This document shows positions 29,760 to 42,004 of a stretch of DNA of 64,000 nt, one piece after another. The position numbers were made by a program, and so were the translations under genes. Position 1 is the stretch's first letter. The number at the start of each line of letters is the position of its first letter. The notes under the pieces were generated by a model. That model made no database searches. It worked only from the letters and a program-made list of their open reading frames with translations, and was not told the DNA's origin. Source of the stretch: an uncultured Paracoccus sp. (GTDB lineage Bacteria > Pseudomonadota > Alphaproteobacteria > Rhodobacterales > Rhodobacteraceae); the NCBI RefSeq assembly GCF_947496875.1, contig NZ_CANMEH010000002.1, positions 124,001-188,000 on the forward strand, given 5' to 3'.

Positions 29760-30395
29760 TCAGTTGGTCGGCGTGACCGGGACCGTGGTGGTGGTCGTGT
29801 CCGCGTCCGCATCGGCCGCACCGTCGGTGGTCGCGGCAGCGTCAGCCGGCTCGGCAGCATCGGCGTCAGCCGGAGCGGTCGTGTCGGTGGTCGCGGTCGT
29901 GTCGGTCGTGGTGGTGTCCATAGTCGCCGTGTCGGCGGCTTCGGTATCAGTCACCGCAGTGTCGGTGGTCGCCGTGTCGGCTGCGTCCGCATCCGCGTCC
30001 TCTAGCGGCACGGTCGCGGTGTCGGTGGTCACGTCGGTCGTGGTCTCGGTTTCGACCTCGACGGCTTCGGTGTCGGTGGTCGTGGTCAGATCGGCGGCCG
30101 GCTCGGTCGTCGTTGCCGTGTCGGTCACGGCCGGGGTGGTGTCGACCGTGGTCGTCGTCGTCTCGGTCTCCTCGACCACGACTTCGTCGTCGCCCATGAA
30201 CGTCGACAGCAGCCACCAGGCCAGCGCGAGGGCCAGCAGGATCCCGATGATCAGCGGCAGCGGCGAGGCCTTCTTTTCGACCGGCTCGACATAGGTTTCG
30301 GTCACAACCGTGTTGTTGCGGGCTGCAGGGTCCACCGGACGGTTCGGGTCTGTCGCGTTGGTGCGACGGGGATCGTTGGGATCATAATTGGCCAT
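29760..30395 (-). CDS. Single-span membrane protein with Thr/Asp/Ala-rich low-complexity tail
   Basis: A 211-residue protein. A short N-terminal part (MANYDPNDPRRTN) and one membrane helix (residues about 46-67, LPLIIGILLALALAWWLL) are followed by some 140 residues made almost only of Thr, Asp, Ala, Val and Glu in degenerate repeats (TDTATTTEP, TTDTAVTDT). With the tail outside the cytoplasm, it would be an acidic, unstructured periplasmic brush. ATG at 30395 is preceded by GAGGAG; the track start at 30416 adds 7 residues. No homologous family recognised. An EcfG-like promoter lies 101 bases upstream. The repeats make the opposite strand appear as a Ser/Val-rich ORF, which is a shadow. Confidence 0.78.
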   Translation of the reverse strand: MANYDPNDPRRTNATDPNRPVDPAARNNTVVTETYVEPVEKKASPLPLIIGILLALALAWWLLSTFMGDDEVVVEETETTTTTVDTTPAVTDTATTTEPAADLTTTTDTEAVEVETETTTDVTTDTATVPLEDADADAADTATTDTAVTDTEAADTATMDTTTTDTTATTDTTAPADADAAEPADAAATTDGAADADADTTTTTVPVTPTN

Positions 30396-30495
30396 GACAG
30401 CTCTCCTCAAACTCAATATGCGATGTGCGCGAGCGGCCCGGCCATGCGCAAGGCTGATGCCCGGCGCCGGCTTGCGACCCGGCTATCCTGCGCTT

Positions 30496-30520
30496 AACAC
30501 GTGCCCCTGACACAAGTTCC
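30496..30520 (-). promoter_or_regulatory. Candidate EcfG promoter for the Thr/Asp-rich protein gene
   Basis: On the minus strand GGAAC (30520-30516), 17 bases, GTT (30498-30496), which reads as GGAAC-N16-TGTT. It lies 101 bases upstream of the start, in the short divergent gap with pepN. Confidence 0.4.
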
Positions 30521-30551
30521 GCGCGTGAAACCTTTTTTTGGGTGTGATCTC

Positions 30552-33164
30552 ATGACGGCAACAACCCGCCGACTGGCGGACTGGCAACCCTATCCGTTTG
30601 CCCTGACCGAAACGCGCCTGCGCTTCGACCTGCACCCGACACGCACCCGGGTCACCGCCGAACTCGACCTTGCGTCGCGGCGGCGGGGTGCCGACCTCGT
30701 GCTGAACGGCGCCGGGTTGCGCACCCTGTCTCTGCGACTGGACGGGATCGAACCGCCGCCCGATGCGGTGGTCCAGGACGCCGAGACGCTGACCATTGCG
30801 GCGTCTGCCCTTCCCGCCGGTCCCTTCACCCTGTCGACCGAGGTGGAGATAGATCCTGCCGGCAACACCGCGCTGGAAGGGCTGTACCTGTCCGGCGGCC
30901 TGTTCTGCACGCAGTGCGAGGCCGAAGGGTTCCGCCACATCACCTGGTACCCGGACCGGCCCGACGTCATGGCGCCGTTCCGGGTGCAGATCGGGTCGGA
31001 CCTGCCGGTGCTGCTGTCGAACGGCAACACGGTCGCACAGGAGCCCGGGCTGGCCGAATGGCATGATCCCTGGCCCAAGCCCAGCTATCTGTTCGCGCTG
31101 GTCGCAGGCGACCTGCAGGCGGTCCGCGACAGCTTCGTCACAATGTCCGGCCGGAACGTGGCGCTGAACGTCTGGGTCAGGCCCGACGACCTGCCGCGCG
31201 CCGGATTCGCCATGGAGGCGCTGAAGAAGTCGATGGCGTGGGACGAACGGGTCTATGGCCGGGAATACGACCTCGACGTGTTCAACATTGTCGCGGTGGA
31301 CGACTTCAACATGGGGGCGATGGAGAACAAGGGGCTGAACATCTTCAACTCCAAGCTGGTGCTCGCCTCGCCCGAGACCGCCACCGACGCCGATTACGAA
31401 CGCATCGAGGCGGTGATCGCGCATGAGTATTTCCACAACTGGACCGGCAACCGGATCACCTGCCGCGACTGGTTCCAGCTGTGCCTGAAGGAAGGGCTGA
31501 CGGTCTTTCGTGACCAGCACTTCACCAGCGACATGCGCTCGGCCGCGGTGAAGCGGATCGAGGATGTGGTGGCCCTGCGCGCCCGCCAGTTCCGCGAGGA
31601 TGCGGGACCCCTGGCGCACCCGCCGCGGCCCGACAGCTACGAAGAGATCAACAACTTCTACACCGCCACCGTGTACGAGAAGGGCGCCGAGGTCATCGGC
31701 ATGCTCAAGCGACTGGTGGGCGACGCAGGTTACGCGCGCGCGCTGGATCTCTACTTCACCCGCCACGACGGGCAGGCCTGCACGATCGAGGACTGGCTGA
31801 AGGTTTTCGAGGACGCGACAGGCCGCGACCTGAGCCAGTTCAAGCGGTGGTACACCGACGCGGGCACGCCCCACGTCGTGCTGACCGAGGACTGGGCCGC
31901 GGGGGACACCGGCGGCACCCTCACGCTTACCCTCAGCCAGTCGACCGCGGCGACTCCGGGCCAGCCGGACAAGCCGGCGAGGGTCATCCCGGTTGCCGTG
32001 GGGCTGATCGGCCCCAACGGCCACGAGGTCCGGTCGACCGAACTCCTGGAACTGACCGAGCCCACGCGGGAATGGCGGTTCGAGCAACTCGGGGCGCGCC
32101 CGGTCGTGTCCGCGCTGCGCGGCTTCTCCGCACCGATCGTGCTGCGCCGTCAGCTTTCCGAGGCCAACCGGGCGCTGCTGCTGGCGCATGACACCGACCC
32201 GTTCTGCCGCTGGGAGGCGGGACGATCGCTAGGGCTCGACGCCCTGATCGCGCGGGCGGGCGGTCAGATGGATGCGGGTGGTGCCTACATCAGTGCGATC
32301 GGCGATTTTCTGGGCGGCGCGGAATCCGACCCGGGATTTGCGGCGCTGGTCCTGCGCCTTCCGCCCGACGAAGAGGTCGCGGCGGTCATCTTCGACCGCG
32401 GCATGATCCCTGATCCGGACGCGATCCATGCGGCGCGCGAGGCCCTTGCGACCGATCTGGCCCGCGCACATGAACGGGTGCTTGCGCAGCTTCATGACGC
32501 CATGGCGGTCCCGGGCCCCTATTCCCCCGATGCGGCGGCGGCCGGTCGGCGGGCCCTCAGGCTAGACGCGCTCGGGCTGCTGTCGCGGCTGGATGGCGGC
32601 GGACGTGCCCGGGCCTTGTGGAACGATGCCAGCAACATGACCGAGAGAATGGGAGCCCTGGGCAACCTGGTTCGCCTGGACCAGGCCGCGGCTGCGCTGG
32701 CGGAGATGGAGGCGGAGTTCGCGGACAACCGGCTGGTCATGGACAAGTTCTTTTCCATCCAGGTGATGGCGGCACCCCGGGATCGGGCGGCGCAGGTTGC
32801 ACGGCAACTGGCCGAACGCCCCGATTTTGACTGGAAGAACCCCAATCGCTTCCGGTCCCTGGTCGGCGGGCTGGCCGCCAATCACGCGGCCTTCCATGCG
32901 CCGGACGGGTCGGGCTACGACTTCGTGGCGGACTGGCTGATCCGGCTTGATCCGGTCAACCCGCAAACCACCGCGCGGATGAGCGCGGTGTTCGAGACCT
33001 GGGTGCGCTATGACGAAGGGCGGCGCGATCGGGCGAGGTTCGCGCTGACCCGTCTGGCGGATCTGCCGGGCCTGTCACGCAACACGTCGGAGATGGTCAC
33101 GCGGGTTCTTGCCGCAGGCGATCCGGACGCGCTTGCGGGTTCGGGCGACCGGGGCGATAATTGA
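30552..33164 (+). CDS. pepN: Aminopeptidase N (M1 family)
   Basis: An 870-residue zinc aminopeptidase of normal length. The exopeptidase motif GAMEN is present (DFNMGAMENKGLN). The zinc site is His291-Glu292-x-x-His295 (HEYFHNWTG) with Glu314 in LKEG. The C-terminal DUF3458-type domains follow. The start is the ATG at 30552; the track's start at 30501 uses a GTG in the divergent promoter region. It releases N-terminal amino acids in cytoplasmic peptide turnover. The gene overlaps or abuts the acyltransferase gene downstream. Confidence 0.96.
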   Translation: MTATTRRLADWQPYPFALTETRLRFDLHPTRTRVTAELDLASRRRGADLVLNGAGLRTLSLRLDGIEPPPDAVVQDAETLTIAASALPAGPFTLSTEVEIDPAGNTALEGLYLSGGLFCTQCEAEGFRHITWYPDRPDVMAPFRVQIGSDLPVLLSNGNTVAQEPGLAEWHDPWPKPSYLFALVAGDLQAVRDSFVTMSGRNVALNVWVRPDDLPRAGFAMEALKKSMAWDERVYGREYDLDVFNIVAVDDFNMGAMENKGLNIFNSKLVLASPETATDADYERIEAVIAHEYFHNWTGNRITCRDWFQLCLKEGLTVFRDQHFTSDMRSAAVKRIEDVVALRARQFREDAGPLAHPPRPDSYEEINNFYTATVYEKGAEVIGMLKRLVGDAGYARALDLYFTRHDGQACTIEDWLKVFEDATGRDLSQFKRWYTDAGTPHVVLTEDWAAGDTGGTLTLTLSQSTAATPGQPDKPARVIPVAVGLIGPNGHEVRSTELLELTEPTREWRFEQLGARPVVSALRGFSAPIVLRRQLSEANRALLLAHDTDPFCRWEAGRSLGLDALIARAGGQMDAGGAYISAIGDFLGGAESDPGFAALVLRLPPDEEVAAVIFDRGMIPDPDAIHAAREALATDLARAHERVLAQLHDAMAVPGPYSPDAAAAGRRALRLDALGLLSRLDGGGRARALWNDASNMTERMGALGNLVRLDQAAAALAEMEAEFADNRLVMDKFFSIQVMAAPRDRAAQVARQLAERPDFDWKNPNRFRSLVGGLAANHAAFHAPDGSGYDFVADWLIRLDPVNPQTTARMSAVFETWVRYDEGRRDRARFALTRLADLPGLSRNTSEMVTRVLAAGDPDALAGSGDRGDN

Positions 33165-33169
33165 TCACG

Positions 33170-34120
33170 ATGACAACGCGCCTGACCCTAGGCGGCGACA
33201 CCGCCGCACCCCCTGCCGCCCGGCAGGAGATGCAGCAGCGCCTCGATCCCCTGATCGCAGAGCGGGCCCCTTGGCTGTATTCCGGACGACCGCACCACGC
33301 GCTGGCGAGATCGGTCATGATGCGCCTGCTGCGCTATCCGCGCACCATGGATCTGGCGACCGAATTTCGCGACCTGCCAACCGAGGAGATCATGCGCCGC
33401 ATCTCGGCGCTGATCGTGCGGGACCTGCGGGTCGAGGGGCTGGAAAACATTCCCGCGACCGGGCCGGCGCTGATCGTATCGAACCATCCCACGGGGATCG
33501 CGGACGGGATCGTCCTGCATGCGGTGGTGTCGGCAGTGCGCGACGACCTGTTCATCTATGCCAACCAGGACATGGTTCGGGTCCTGCCGCAGACCGAGGA
33601 ACTGATCGCGCCGGTGGAATGGCGTGTGGAAAAGCGCAGCCACGCCAAGACGAAGGCCACCATGGATTACACCCGCTCGGCGCTGGGTCAGGGCCGGATC
33701 GGGCTGATCTTTCCGTCCGGTCGGCTCGCCAAGCGGCACGGGCTGAAACTGCACGAACGCCCGTGGATGGCGAGCGCCGCGATGATCGCGCGCAAGTTCG
33801 GCGCGCCGGTCATCCCGCTGCATGTCCGGGCGCGGAACTCGGCGCTGTTCTATCTGCTCGACGCCATCCACCCGACCCTGCGCGACGTGACGCTGTTCAA
33901 CGAGGTGCTGAACAAGTCGGGCCACACCTACCGGATCACGATCGGAACGCCCCTCGACCCGGCGGACCTGCCCAAAAGCTCGGACGAGGGCATCGCGCTG
34001 CTGCGGCAGATGGTGCTGAACCTGCCGCCACCGGGCGCCAGTGCGGCGCGGATGTCGCATCTGCGCGAAGTGCGGCAGCGCCGCCGCGCCCGTCTGCACC
34101 GCCTGCCGAACGAAAGCTGA
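33170..34120 (+). CDS. Lysophospholipid acyltransferase-like protein (PlsC fold)
   Basis: A 316-residue protein with a PlsC-type acyltransferase fold. The HX4D-like catalytic element occurs as SNHPTGIADG (near residue 108), where the family often has NHxxxxD. FPSGRLAK is the second, substrate-phosphate motif, followed by VIPLHVRARNS. The ATG at 33170 is 5 bases after the pepN stop; a TTG at 33161 overlapping it is an alternative. No signal or transmembrane helix is obvious. Likely acylates a glycerophospholipid or ornithine-type lipid at the membrane; the exact acceptor is unknown. Confidence 0.8.
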   Translation: MTTRLTLGGDTAAPPAARQEMQQRLDPLIAERAPWLYSGRPHHALARSVMMRLLRYPRTMDLATEFRDLPTEEIMRRISALIVRDLRVEGLENIPATGPALIVSNHPTGIADGIVLHAVVSAVRDDLFIYANQDMVRVLPQTEELIAPVEWRVEKRSHAKTKATMDYTRSALGQGRIGLIFPSGRLAKRHGLKLHERPWMASAAMIARKFGAPVIPLHVRARNSALFYLLDAIHPTLRDVTLFNEVLNKSGHTYRITIGTPLDPADLPKSSDEGIALLRQMVLNLPPPGASAARMSHLREVRQRRRARLHRLPNES

Positions 34121-34148
34121 GGCGCATCGCGCCGGATCGGCCGGTGGC

Positions 34149-36334
<2,186 letters not shown>

Positions 36335-36453
36335 TCAGCCGTCCTGACCCGCCGTGACGGGCAAGGTGGTTGCCTAATACGTCCGCCTGACGGGCGCAAG
36401 ACGTGCGCGAGGAGACAAAGCCGTTGAAAACTCATCCATTTGCCGCCGCAACC

Positions 36454-36478
36454 GGAACTTGCGCCGTGGGCTGACGTT
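36454..36478 (+). promoter_or_regulatory. Candidate EcfG (general stress sigma) promoter, best match
   Basis: GGAAC (36454-36458), exactly 16 bases, CGTT (36475-36478): a full match to the alphaproteobacterial EcfG consensus GGAAC-N16/17-CGTT. It ends 55 bases before the ATG of the 24-residue peptide, near-identical to the spacing in the paralogous locus at 4.6 kb. Confidence 0.65.
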
Positions 36479-36533
36479 CCGTTGCATGGGGACCACCCGA
36501 CGCCGGTCCCACCCATTTCGCAAGGAGTTGGAG

Positions 36534-36608
36534 ATGAGTTCAATCATTTATCTCGTCGGCCTCGTCGTGGTCATCCTGTTCATCCTGTCGTTCCTGGGGC
36601 TGCGCTAA
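36534..36608 (+). CDS. 24-residue single-span membrane peptide (copy 2)
   Basis: Too short for the ORF track by itself. It encodes MSSIIYLVGL, a Val/Ile/Leu-rich helix and a terminal LGLR; the paralogue at 4723-4797 is the same length and differs by conservative changes only. The ribosome site AAGGAG/GGAG lies just before the ATG. The TAA stop overlaps the ATG of the next gene as TAATG, so the peptide and the 371-residue membrane protein are translationally coupled. The best EcfG-like promoter of the window lies upstream. Function unknown; a small regulatory subunit or membrane-stress peptide is plausible. Confidence 0.78.
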   Translation: MSSIIYLVGLVVVILFILSFLGLR

Positions 36609-37723
36609 TGGTGCGGGAAACGGCCGTGACGCCGCCGCGCGGACCAGGGCCCGAGGGCTCGGACCGCAGCTATATCGACTGGGCTGCCATCCTGGCGGGC
36701 GCCGCCATCGCCGCCGGCAGTTCGGTGGTGTTGACCACCTTTGCGGCAGGGCTGGGGCTTGGCGCCATCTCGGCCGATCCGACCGAGGGCATCAGCGGCT
36801 TCGGCCTGGTTCTGACCGCCCTCTTCACGGCCATCTCGATGGTCGCGGTCTACATGCTTGGCGGCTACATCGCCGGCCGCATGCGCAAGCGGGTCGATGC
36901 GGCCGACAAGGATGAGATCACCGCCCGCGACGGCATCCACGGGCTGGTCGTCTGGGCGTTGGGCATGCTGGTCGGCGGCATGCTGGCCATGAACGCCGTC
37001 GGCAGCGGCGCCCGCGCCGTGGGTTCGGCAGCGGGCACGGCCGTCGAGGCGGCGGGGTCCGCCGTCGGCGGCGTCGCGCAGGGCGCCGGGCAACTGGCCG
37101 GTGGCGCGATCTCGGGCGTCGGCCAGATGGTCGGCGGTGCGGCATCGGGGGCCGGTCAGCTGGCCGCCGGCGCAACCGAGAATGCGGGCGAGTTGAGCGA
37201 CATGCTGCCCGAAGGCATGCAGGCCAATCCGCTCGACTATCTCACCGACGGATTGCTGCGGCAGGACGAACCCGGCGCCGGCTATTCCGAGGCGGCGCTG
37301 CGCCGCGAGGTGTCGGGCATCATCATGACGCTGGTGCGCACGGGCGAGATCAGCGAGGCGGACCAGCAGTATCTGCGCTCCGCCGTCGCCGCGCGGACCG
37401 GTCTGTCCGAGGCCGAGGTGAACCAGCGCGTCCAGCAGGCAATCGCGCAGGCCCGGCAGATCCGCCAGGAGGCAGAGCAGCGGCTGGAAGAAGCCGAGCA
37501 GGCGCTGCAGCAGGCCCGCCAGGAAGCCGAGGCCGCGGTCGCGAACGCCAAGGAGGAGGCCATCCAGGCAGCCGAGAACACCCGCCAGGCCGGCGTGCTG
37601 ACCGCCTTCCTTCTCGCGGCCTCGTCGCTGCTGGCCGCGGTCGCCGCCTATATCGGCGCCGTTCGCGGTGGGCGTCACCGCGACGAAAACAAGCTGTGGG
37701 GCGGTCTGCGCTATCACCGCTGA
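36608..37723 (+). CDS. Membrane protein with 11-residue repeats and coiled coil
   Basis: A 371-residue protein of unknown function. Three N-terminal hydrophobic segments (about residues 25-50, 63-88 and 110-132) are followed by five consecutive 11-residue units at 139-193 (GSAVGGVAQGA, GQLAGGAISGV, GQMVGGAASGA and relatives). An acidic region follows, then a Gln/Glu/Ala-rich coiled coil (about 275-335) and a last membrane helix (about 337-358). The 11-mers would form an amphipathic helix of the LEA/apolipoprotein kind lying on a membrane. ATG at 36608 overlaps the stop of the 24-residue peptide. The track start at 36440 is too early. Terminated by a strong hairpin. Confidence 0.8.
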   Translation: MVRETAVTPPRGPGPEGSDRSYIDWAAILAGAAIAAGSSVVLTTFAAGLGLGAISADPTEGISGFGLVLTALFTAISMVAVYMLGGYIAGRMRKRVDAADKDEITARDGIHGLVVWALGMLVGGMLAMNAVGSGARAVGSAAGTAVEAAGSAVGGVAQGAGQLAGGAISGVGQMVGGAASGAGQLAAGATENAGELSDMLPEGMQANPLDYLTDGLLRQDEPGAGYSEAALRREVSGIIMTLVRTGEISEADQQYLRSAVAARTGLSEAEVNQRVQQAIAQARQIRQEAEQRLEEAEQALQQARQEAEAAVANAKEEAIQAAENTRQAGVLTAFLLAASSLLAAVAAYIGAVRGGRHRDENKLWGGLRYHR

Positions 37724-37742
37724 ACCACATGAGACGCCAGAG

Positions 37743-37772
37743 AGACCCGCCACCCACGGCGGGTCTTTTTTG
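37743..37772 (+). terminator. Rho-independent terminator
   Basis: AGACCCGCC-N6-GGCGGGTCT followed by TTTTT, 20 bases after the stop of the 11-mer repeat protein gene. One of the clearest intrinsic terminators in the window. Confidence 0.9.
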
Positions 37773-37816
37773 TGTCCGATCTTTGAAATGCCCGCCTCGC
37801 AACCCAGATCAGGGGC

Positions 37817-39226
37817 ATGACAGCACCTCGGTTCGACAACAGCTATGCCCGACTCGGTTCCGGGTTCTTTTCCCGCACCGCGCCGACGCCGGTGCCCCAG
37901 CCGGAGTTGATCGCGCTCAATCGCGACCTCGCCCTTCGCCTCGGACTGGACGCCGACTGGCTGTCCGGACCCGATGGCGTGGCGATGCTGGCCGGCAACG
38001 CCCTGCCCGACGGGGCGGAACCCATAGCCCAGGCCTATGCCGGACATCAGTTCGGCGGGCTGTCGCCGCAACTGGGCGACGGTCGCGCGGTGCTGCTGGG
38101 CGAAGTCGTGGCGCCGGACGGCGCACGGTTCGACGTGCAGCTGAAAGGGTCCGGGCCGACCCCGTTTTCACGCCGGGGCGATGGCCGGGCATGGCTGGGC
38201 CCGGTGCTGCGCGAATATCTCGTCAGCGAGTTCATGGCCGCAATGGGCGTGCCCACCACGCGAGCCCTGGCCGCCGTGACCACTGGCGAGCCGGTGTGGC
38301 GGGAGACCGCCCTGCCCGGCGCCGTCCTGACCCGCGTGGCGTCAAGCCATGTGCGGGTCGGCACGTTCGAGTTCTTCGCGATCCGCGGGGATACCGACCG
38401 GCTGCGGGCACTGACCGAGCACGTGATCGCGCGGCACTACCCGGACGCGGGCGACGCGCTGGGGATGCTCAGGGGCGTGGTGGCGCGCCAGGCCGAGACG
38501 GTGGCACAGTGGATGGCCCTGGGGTTCATCCACGGCGTGATGAACACCGACAACATGGCCGTGTCGGGGGAAACCATCGACTATGGCCCCTGCGCCTTCA
38601 TGGACGCCTATCATCCCGAGACGGTGTTTTCGTCGATCGACCGGGGCGGGCGCTATGCCTGGGCGGAACAGCCCCGGGTGGCGGTCTGGAACCTTGCGCA
38701 GCTGGCCAGCTGCCTCATTCCGCTAATGGGTGAGCAGGAAAGCGCGATCAGGGACGCGACCGAGGTCGTGCATGGATTTCCGGGCCTCTACCAGGCGGCC
38801 TGGCTGCGCCGTTTCGGGGACAAGCTCGGGATTGCCGATGCGACCGAGGGCGATCGCCCGCTGATCGAACGGCTGCTCGATCTCATGGCCGCGCAGCAGG
38901 CCGATTTCACCCGGGTGTTCCACGGGCTTGCCGCGGATACGGCCGCGGCCGAGTTCAGCGATCCGGCGCCGTTCCGCGACTGGCAGGCGGACTGGCGCGC
39001 CCGCAAGCCCGATCTGGATCTGGCTGCACGGACGAACCCGGTCCGGATCCCGCGCAATCACCGCATCCAGCAGGCGATCGACGCGGGTCTGACCGGGGAT
39101 TTCGCCCTGTTCCACCGGCTGGCGCTCGCCTGGACTGCCCCGTTCGACACCCGCGCGGAATGGGAAGACTTGGCCGCGGCGCCCGCCCCGGGCGAGGAGG
39201 TTCGATTGACCTTCTGCGGTACCTGA
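37817..39226 (+). CDS. selO: Protein adenylyltransferase SelO (YdiU/UPF0061)
   Basis: A 469-residue pseudokinase-fold enzyme that transfers AMP to Ser, Thr and Tyr of target proteins and is linked to redox stress. Family motifs: [43 protein letters not shown], the HGVMNTDNM catalytic loop and [11 protein letters not shown]. The last residues are FCGT, with a cysteine at 467 at the place where eukaryotic SelO carries selenocysteine. No selenocysteine codon is present. Single gene between the terminator above and the EEP-family gene 40 bases downstream. Confidence 0.94.
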   Translation: MTAPRFDNSYARLGSGFFSRTAPTPVPQPELIALNRDLALRLGLDADWLSGPDGVAMLAGNALPDGAEPIAQAYAGHQFGGLSPQLGDGRAVLLGEVVAPDGARFDVQLKGSGPTPFSRRGDGRAWLGPVLREYLVSEFMAAMGVPTTRALAAVTTGEPVWRETALPGAVLTRVASSHVRVGTFEFFAIRGDTDRLRALTEHVIARHYPDAGDALGMLRGVVARQAETVAQWMALGFIHGVMNTDNMAVSGETIDYGPCAFMDAYHPETVFSSIDRGGRYAWAEQPRVAVWNLAQLASCLIPLMGEQESAIRDATEVVHGFPGLYQAAWLRRFGDKLGIADATEGDRPLIERLLDLMAAQQADFTRVFHGLAADTAAAEFSDPAPFRDWQADWRARKPDLDLAARTNPVRIPRNHRIQQAIDAGLTGDFALFHRLALAWTAPFDTRAEWEDLAAAPAPGEEVRLTFCGT

Positions 39227-39266
39227 GGCTGGCAGCCGATCGATTCCCTGTGGCAGACTGGCCGGC

Positions 39267-40010
39267 ATGATCCTGCGACTGGCAAGCTATAACCTGCACA
39301 AGTGCCGTGGCCTGACGGGGCCGCATGCGCCCGAGCGCAACCTCGCGGTCATTGCTGACCTGAAGGCCGACATCGTCGCTCTGCAAGAGGTCGATTTCCG
39401 GTTTGGTGCCCGGCCCGAGGCGCTGCCGCGCGCGCTGATCCGCGAGGTCACCGGCCTTGTCCCCGCGCCCCATCTGGGCACCACCGCGCTGTCGCTGGGC
39501 TGGCACGGCCAGACCGTGCTGCTGCGCCCCGAGCTTGCGGCCGAGGCACGGCTGCGGCGGCTGCCGCTGCCCGGCATCGAACCGCGCGGCGCGCTGGCCG
39601 TGATTCTGCCGACGCTGACCATCGTGGCCGTGCATCTGGGGCTGGCCCGCTCGTCCCGTCGGGCGCAGTTGCAGCGGCTGATCGCCAAGGCCACCCGGAT
39701 CGGGGGCGAGGCCGTGGTCCTGACCGGCGATTTCAACGAATGGCGCGACGACCGCGGGCTCGAATCGCTCAAGCCGTTTACCGTGGTCGCGCCGGGGCCC
39801 AGCTGGCCCGCACCGTTCCCGCAGTTGCGATATGACCGGATCGCGGTATCGCCGGCACTGGATGTGACCGACTGTTCCGTCTTCGATTCCGCGCTGGCCC
39901 GGCGCGCTTCCGACCATCTGCCGATCTGGGCGGATCTGGAACCGGCGGCGCAGGCCGGCCGCGCGACCGGCGCCAGCGACGGGATCCCCGACGCGTCTGC
40001 GTTCGGGTAG
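39267..40010 (+). CDS. Endonuclease/exonuclease/phosphatase family protein
   Basis: A 247-residue member of the EEP superfamily (DNase I-like fold). Metal and catalytic residues are recognisable: Asn in SYNLHKCRG, Glu in ALQEVD, TGDFNEW, and the C-terminal SDHLPIWADLE. No signal peptide is visible. Similar proteins act on nucleic acids, phospholipids or phosphoinositides, so the substrate is open. ATG at 39267. The final 20 residues are an unconserved Ala/Gly-rich tail. Confidence 0.88.
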   Translation: MILRLASYNLHKCRGLTGPHAPERNLAVIADLKADIVALQEVDFRFGARPEALPRALIREVTGLVPAPHLGTTALSLGWHGQTVLLRPELAAEARLRRLPLPGIEPRGALAVILPTLTIVAVHLGLARSSRRAQLQRLIAKATRIGGEAVVLTGDFNEWRDDRGLESLKPFTVVAPGPSWPAPFPQLRYDRIAVSPALDVTDCSVFDSALARRASDHLPIWADLEPAAQAGRATGASDGIPDASAFG

Positions 40011-40094
40011 AATGCGCCGCGCCTCCGTTTGCCTCGCGTCGCGTTTCGCGGCTTTCCCTGTGGGGCGGCCGGGGCTAGAACCCGCCAAACCTGA

Positions 40095-41393
<1,299 letters not shown>

Positions 41394-41440
41394 AGCCCGC
41401 GGCGCAAGCCGACGCGACCCCCTTATCGAGAGGAGCGACC

Positions 41441-42004
41441 ATGCACCACGATCCCCTGAGCTTTCTGCGCCAGCGCCGGTCCCATCCACCCAGGACGCTG
41501 CAGCCGCCCGCCCCGGACCGGGAGGAACTGACCGACCTGCTGACGCTGGCGGCGCGGGTGCCGGATCATGGCAAGCTGGAGCCGTGGCGGTTCGTGGTCC
41601 TGGAACGCCCCGCCCTCGAACGGCTGGCACCGCTGCTGGCCGATCACGTCACGCGGACCGGGGGGGACGCGGCAGCCGCGCAGAAGGCGCGCGATGCGTT
41701 CGGGTCGCCCCTGATCGTGGCGGTCGTGTCGTCCCCCAAGGACCATCCCAAGGTTCCAGAATGGGAACAGTTCCTGTCCGCCGGCGCGGTATGCCTGTCC
41801 CTGCTCAACGGTGCTCTGGCCGCGGGCTATGGCGCATCCTGGCTGACCGGGCCCGCCGCCGAGCCGGATTTTGCCCGCGCGCATCTGGGATTGCAGCAAG
41901 GTGAACGGATCGTCGGGTTCATCCATATCGGCACCCGCGGCAGTGCCGAGATACCCGATCGGCCCCGTCCCGACGTGGCGTCGCGCACGACCTACCTTTC
42001 ATGA
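41441..42004 (+). CDS. Nitroreductase family protein (YdjA-like)
   Basis: A 187-residue FMN oxidoreductase with the short YdjA-type fold. It starts with a RRSHPPRTL stretch where FMN-phosphate-binding arginines are expected, then AARVPDHGKLEPWRFVVL and a late GLQQGERIVGFIHIGT strand. The ATG at 41441 has AGGAG 5 bases upstream. Physiological substrate unknown. The stop overlaps the next gene's ATG (ATGA), coupling it to the EI24-type membrane protein. Confidence 0.9.
   Translation: MHHDPLSFLRQRRSHPPRTLQPPAPDREELTDLLTLAARVPDHGKLEPWRFVVLERPALERLAPLLADHVTRTGGDAAAAQKARDAFGSPLIVAVVSSPKDHPKVPEWEQFLSAGAVCLSLLNGALAAGYGASWLTGPAAEPDFARAHLGLQQGERIVGFIHIGTRGSAEIPDRPRPDVASRTTYLS

Noticed and set aside
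29650-30294. Ser/Val-rich plus-strand ORF (214 residues)
   Set aside because: Mirror image of the Thr/Asp-rich coding repeats; no ribosome site or signal, and it opposes a gene with a ribosome site, membrane helix and terminator.
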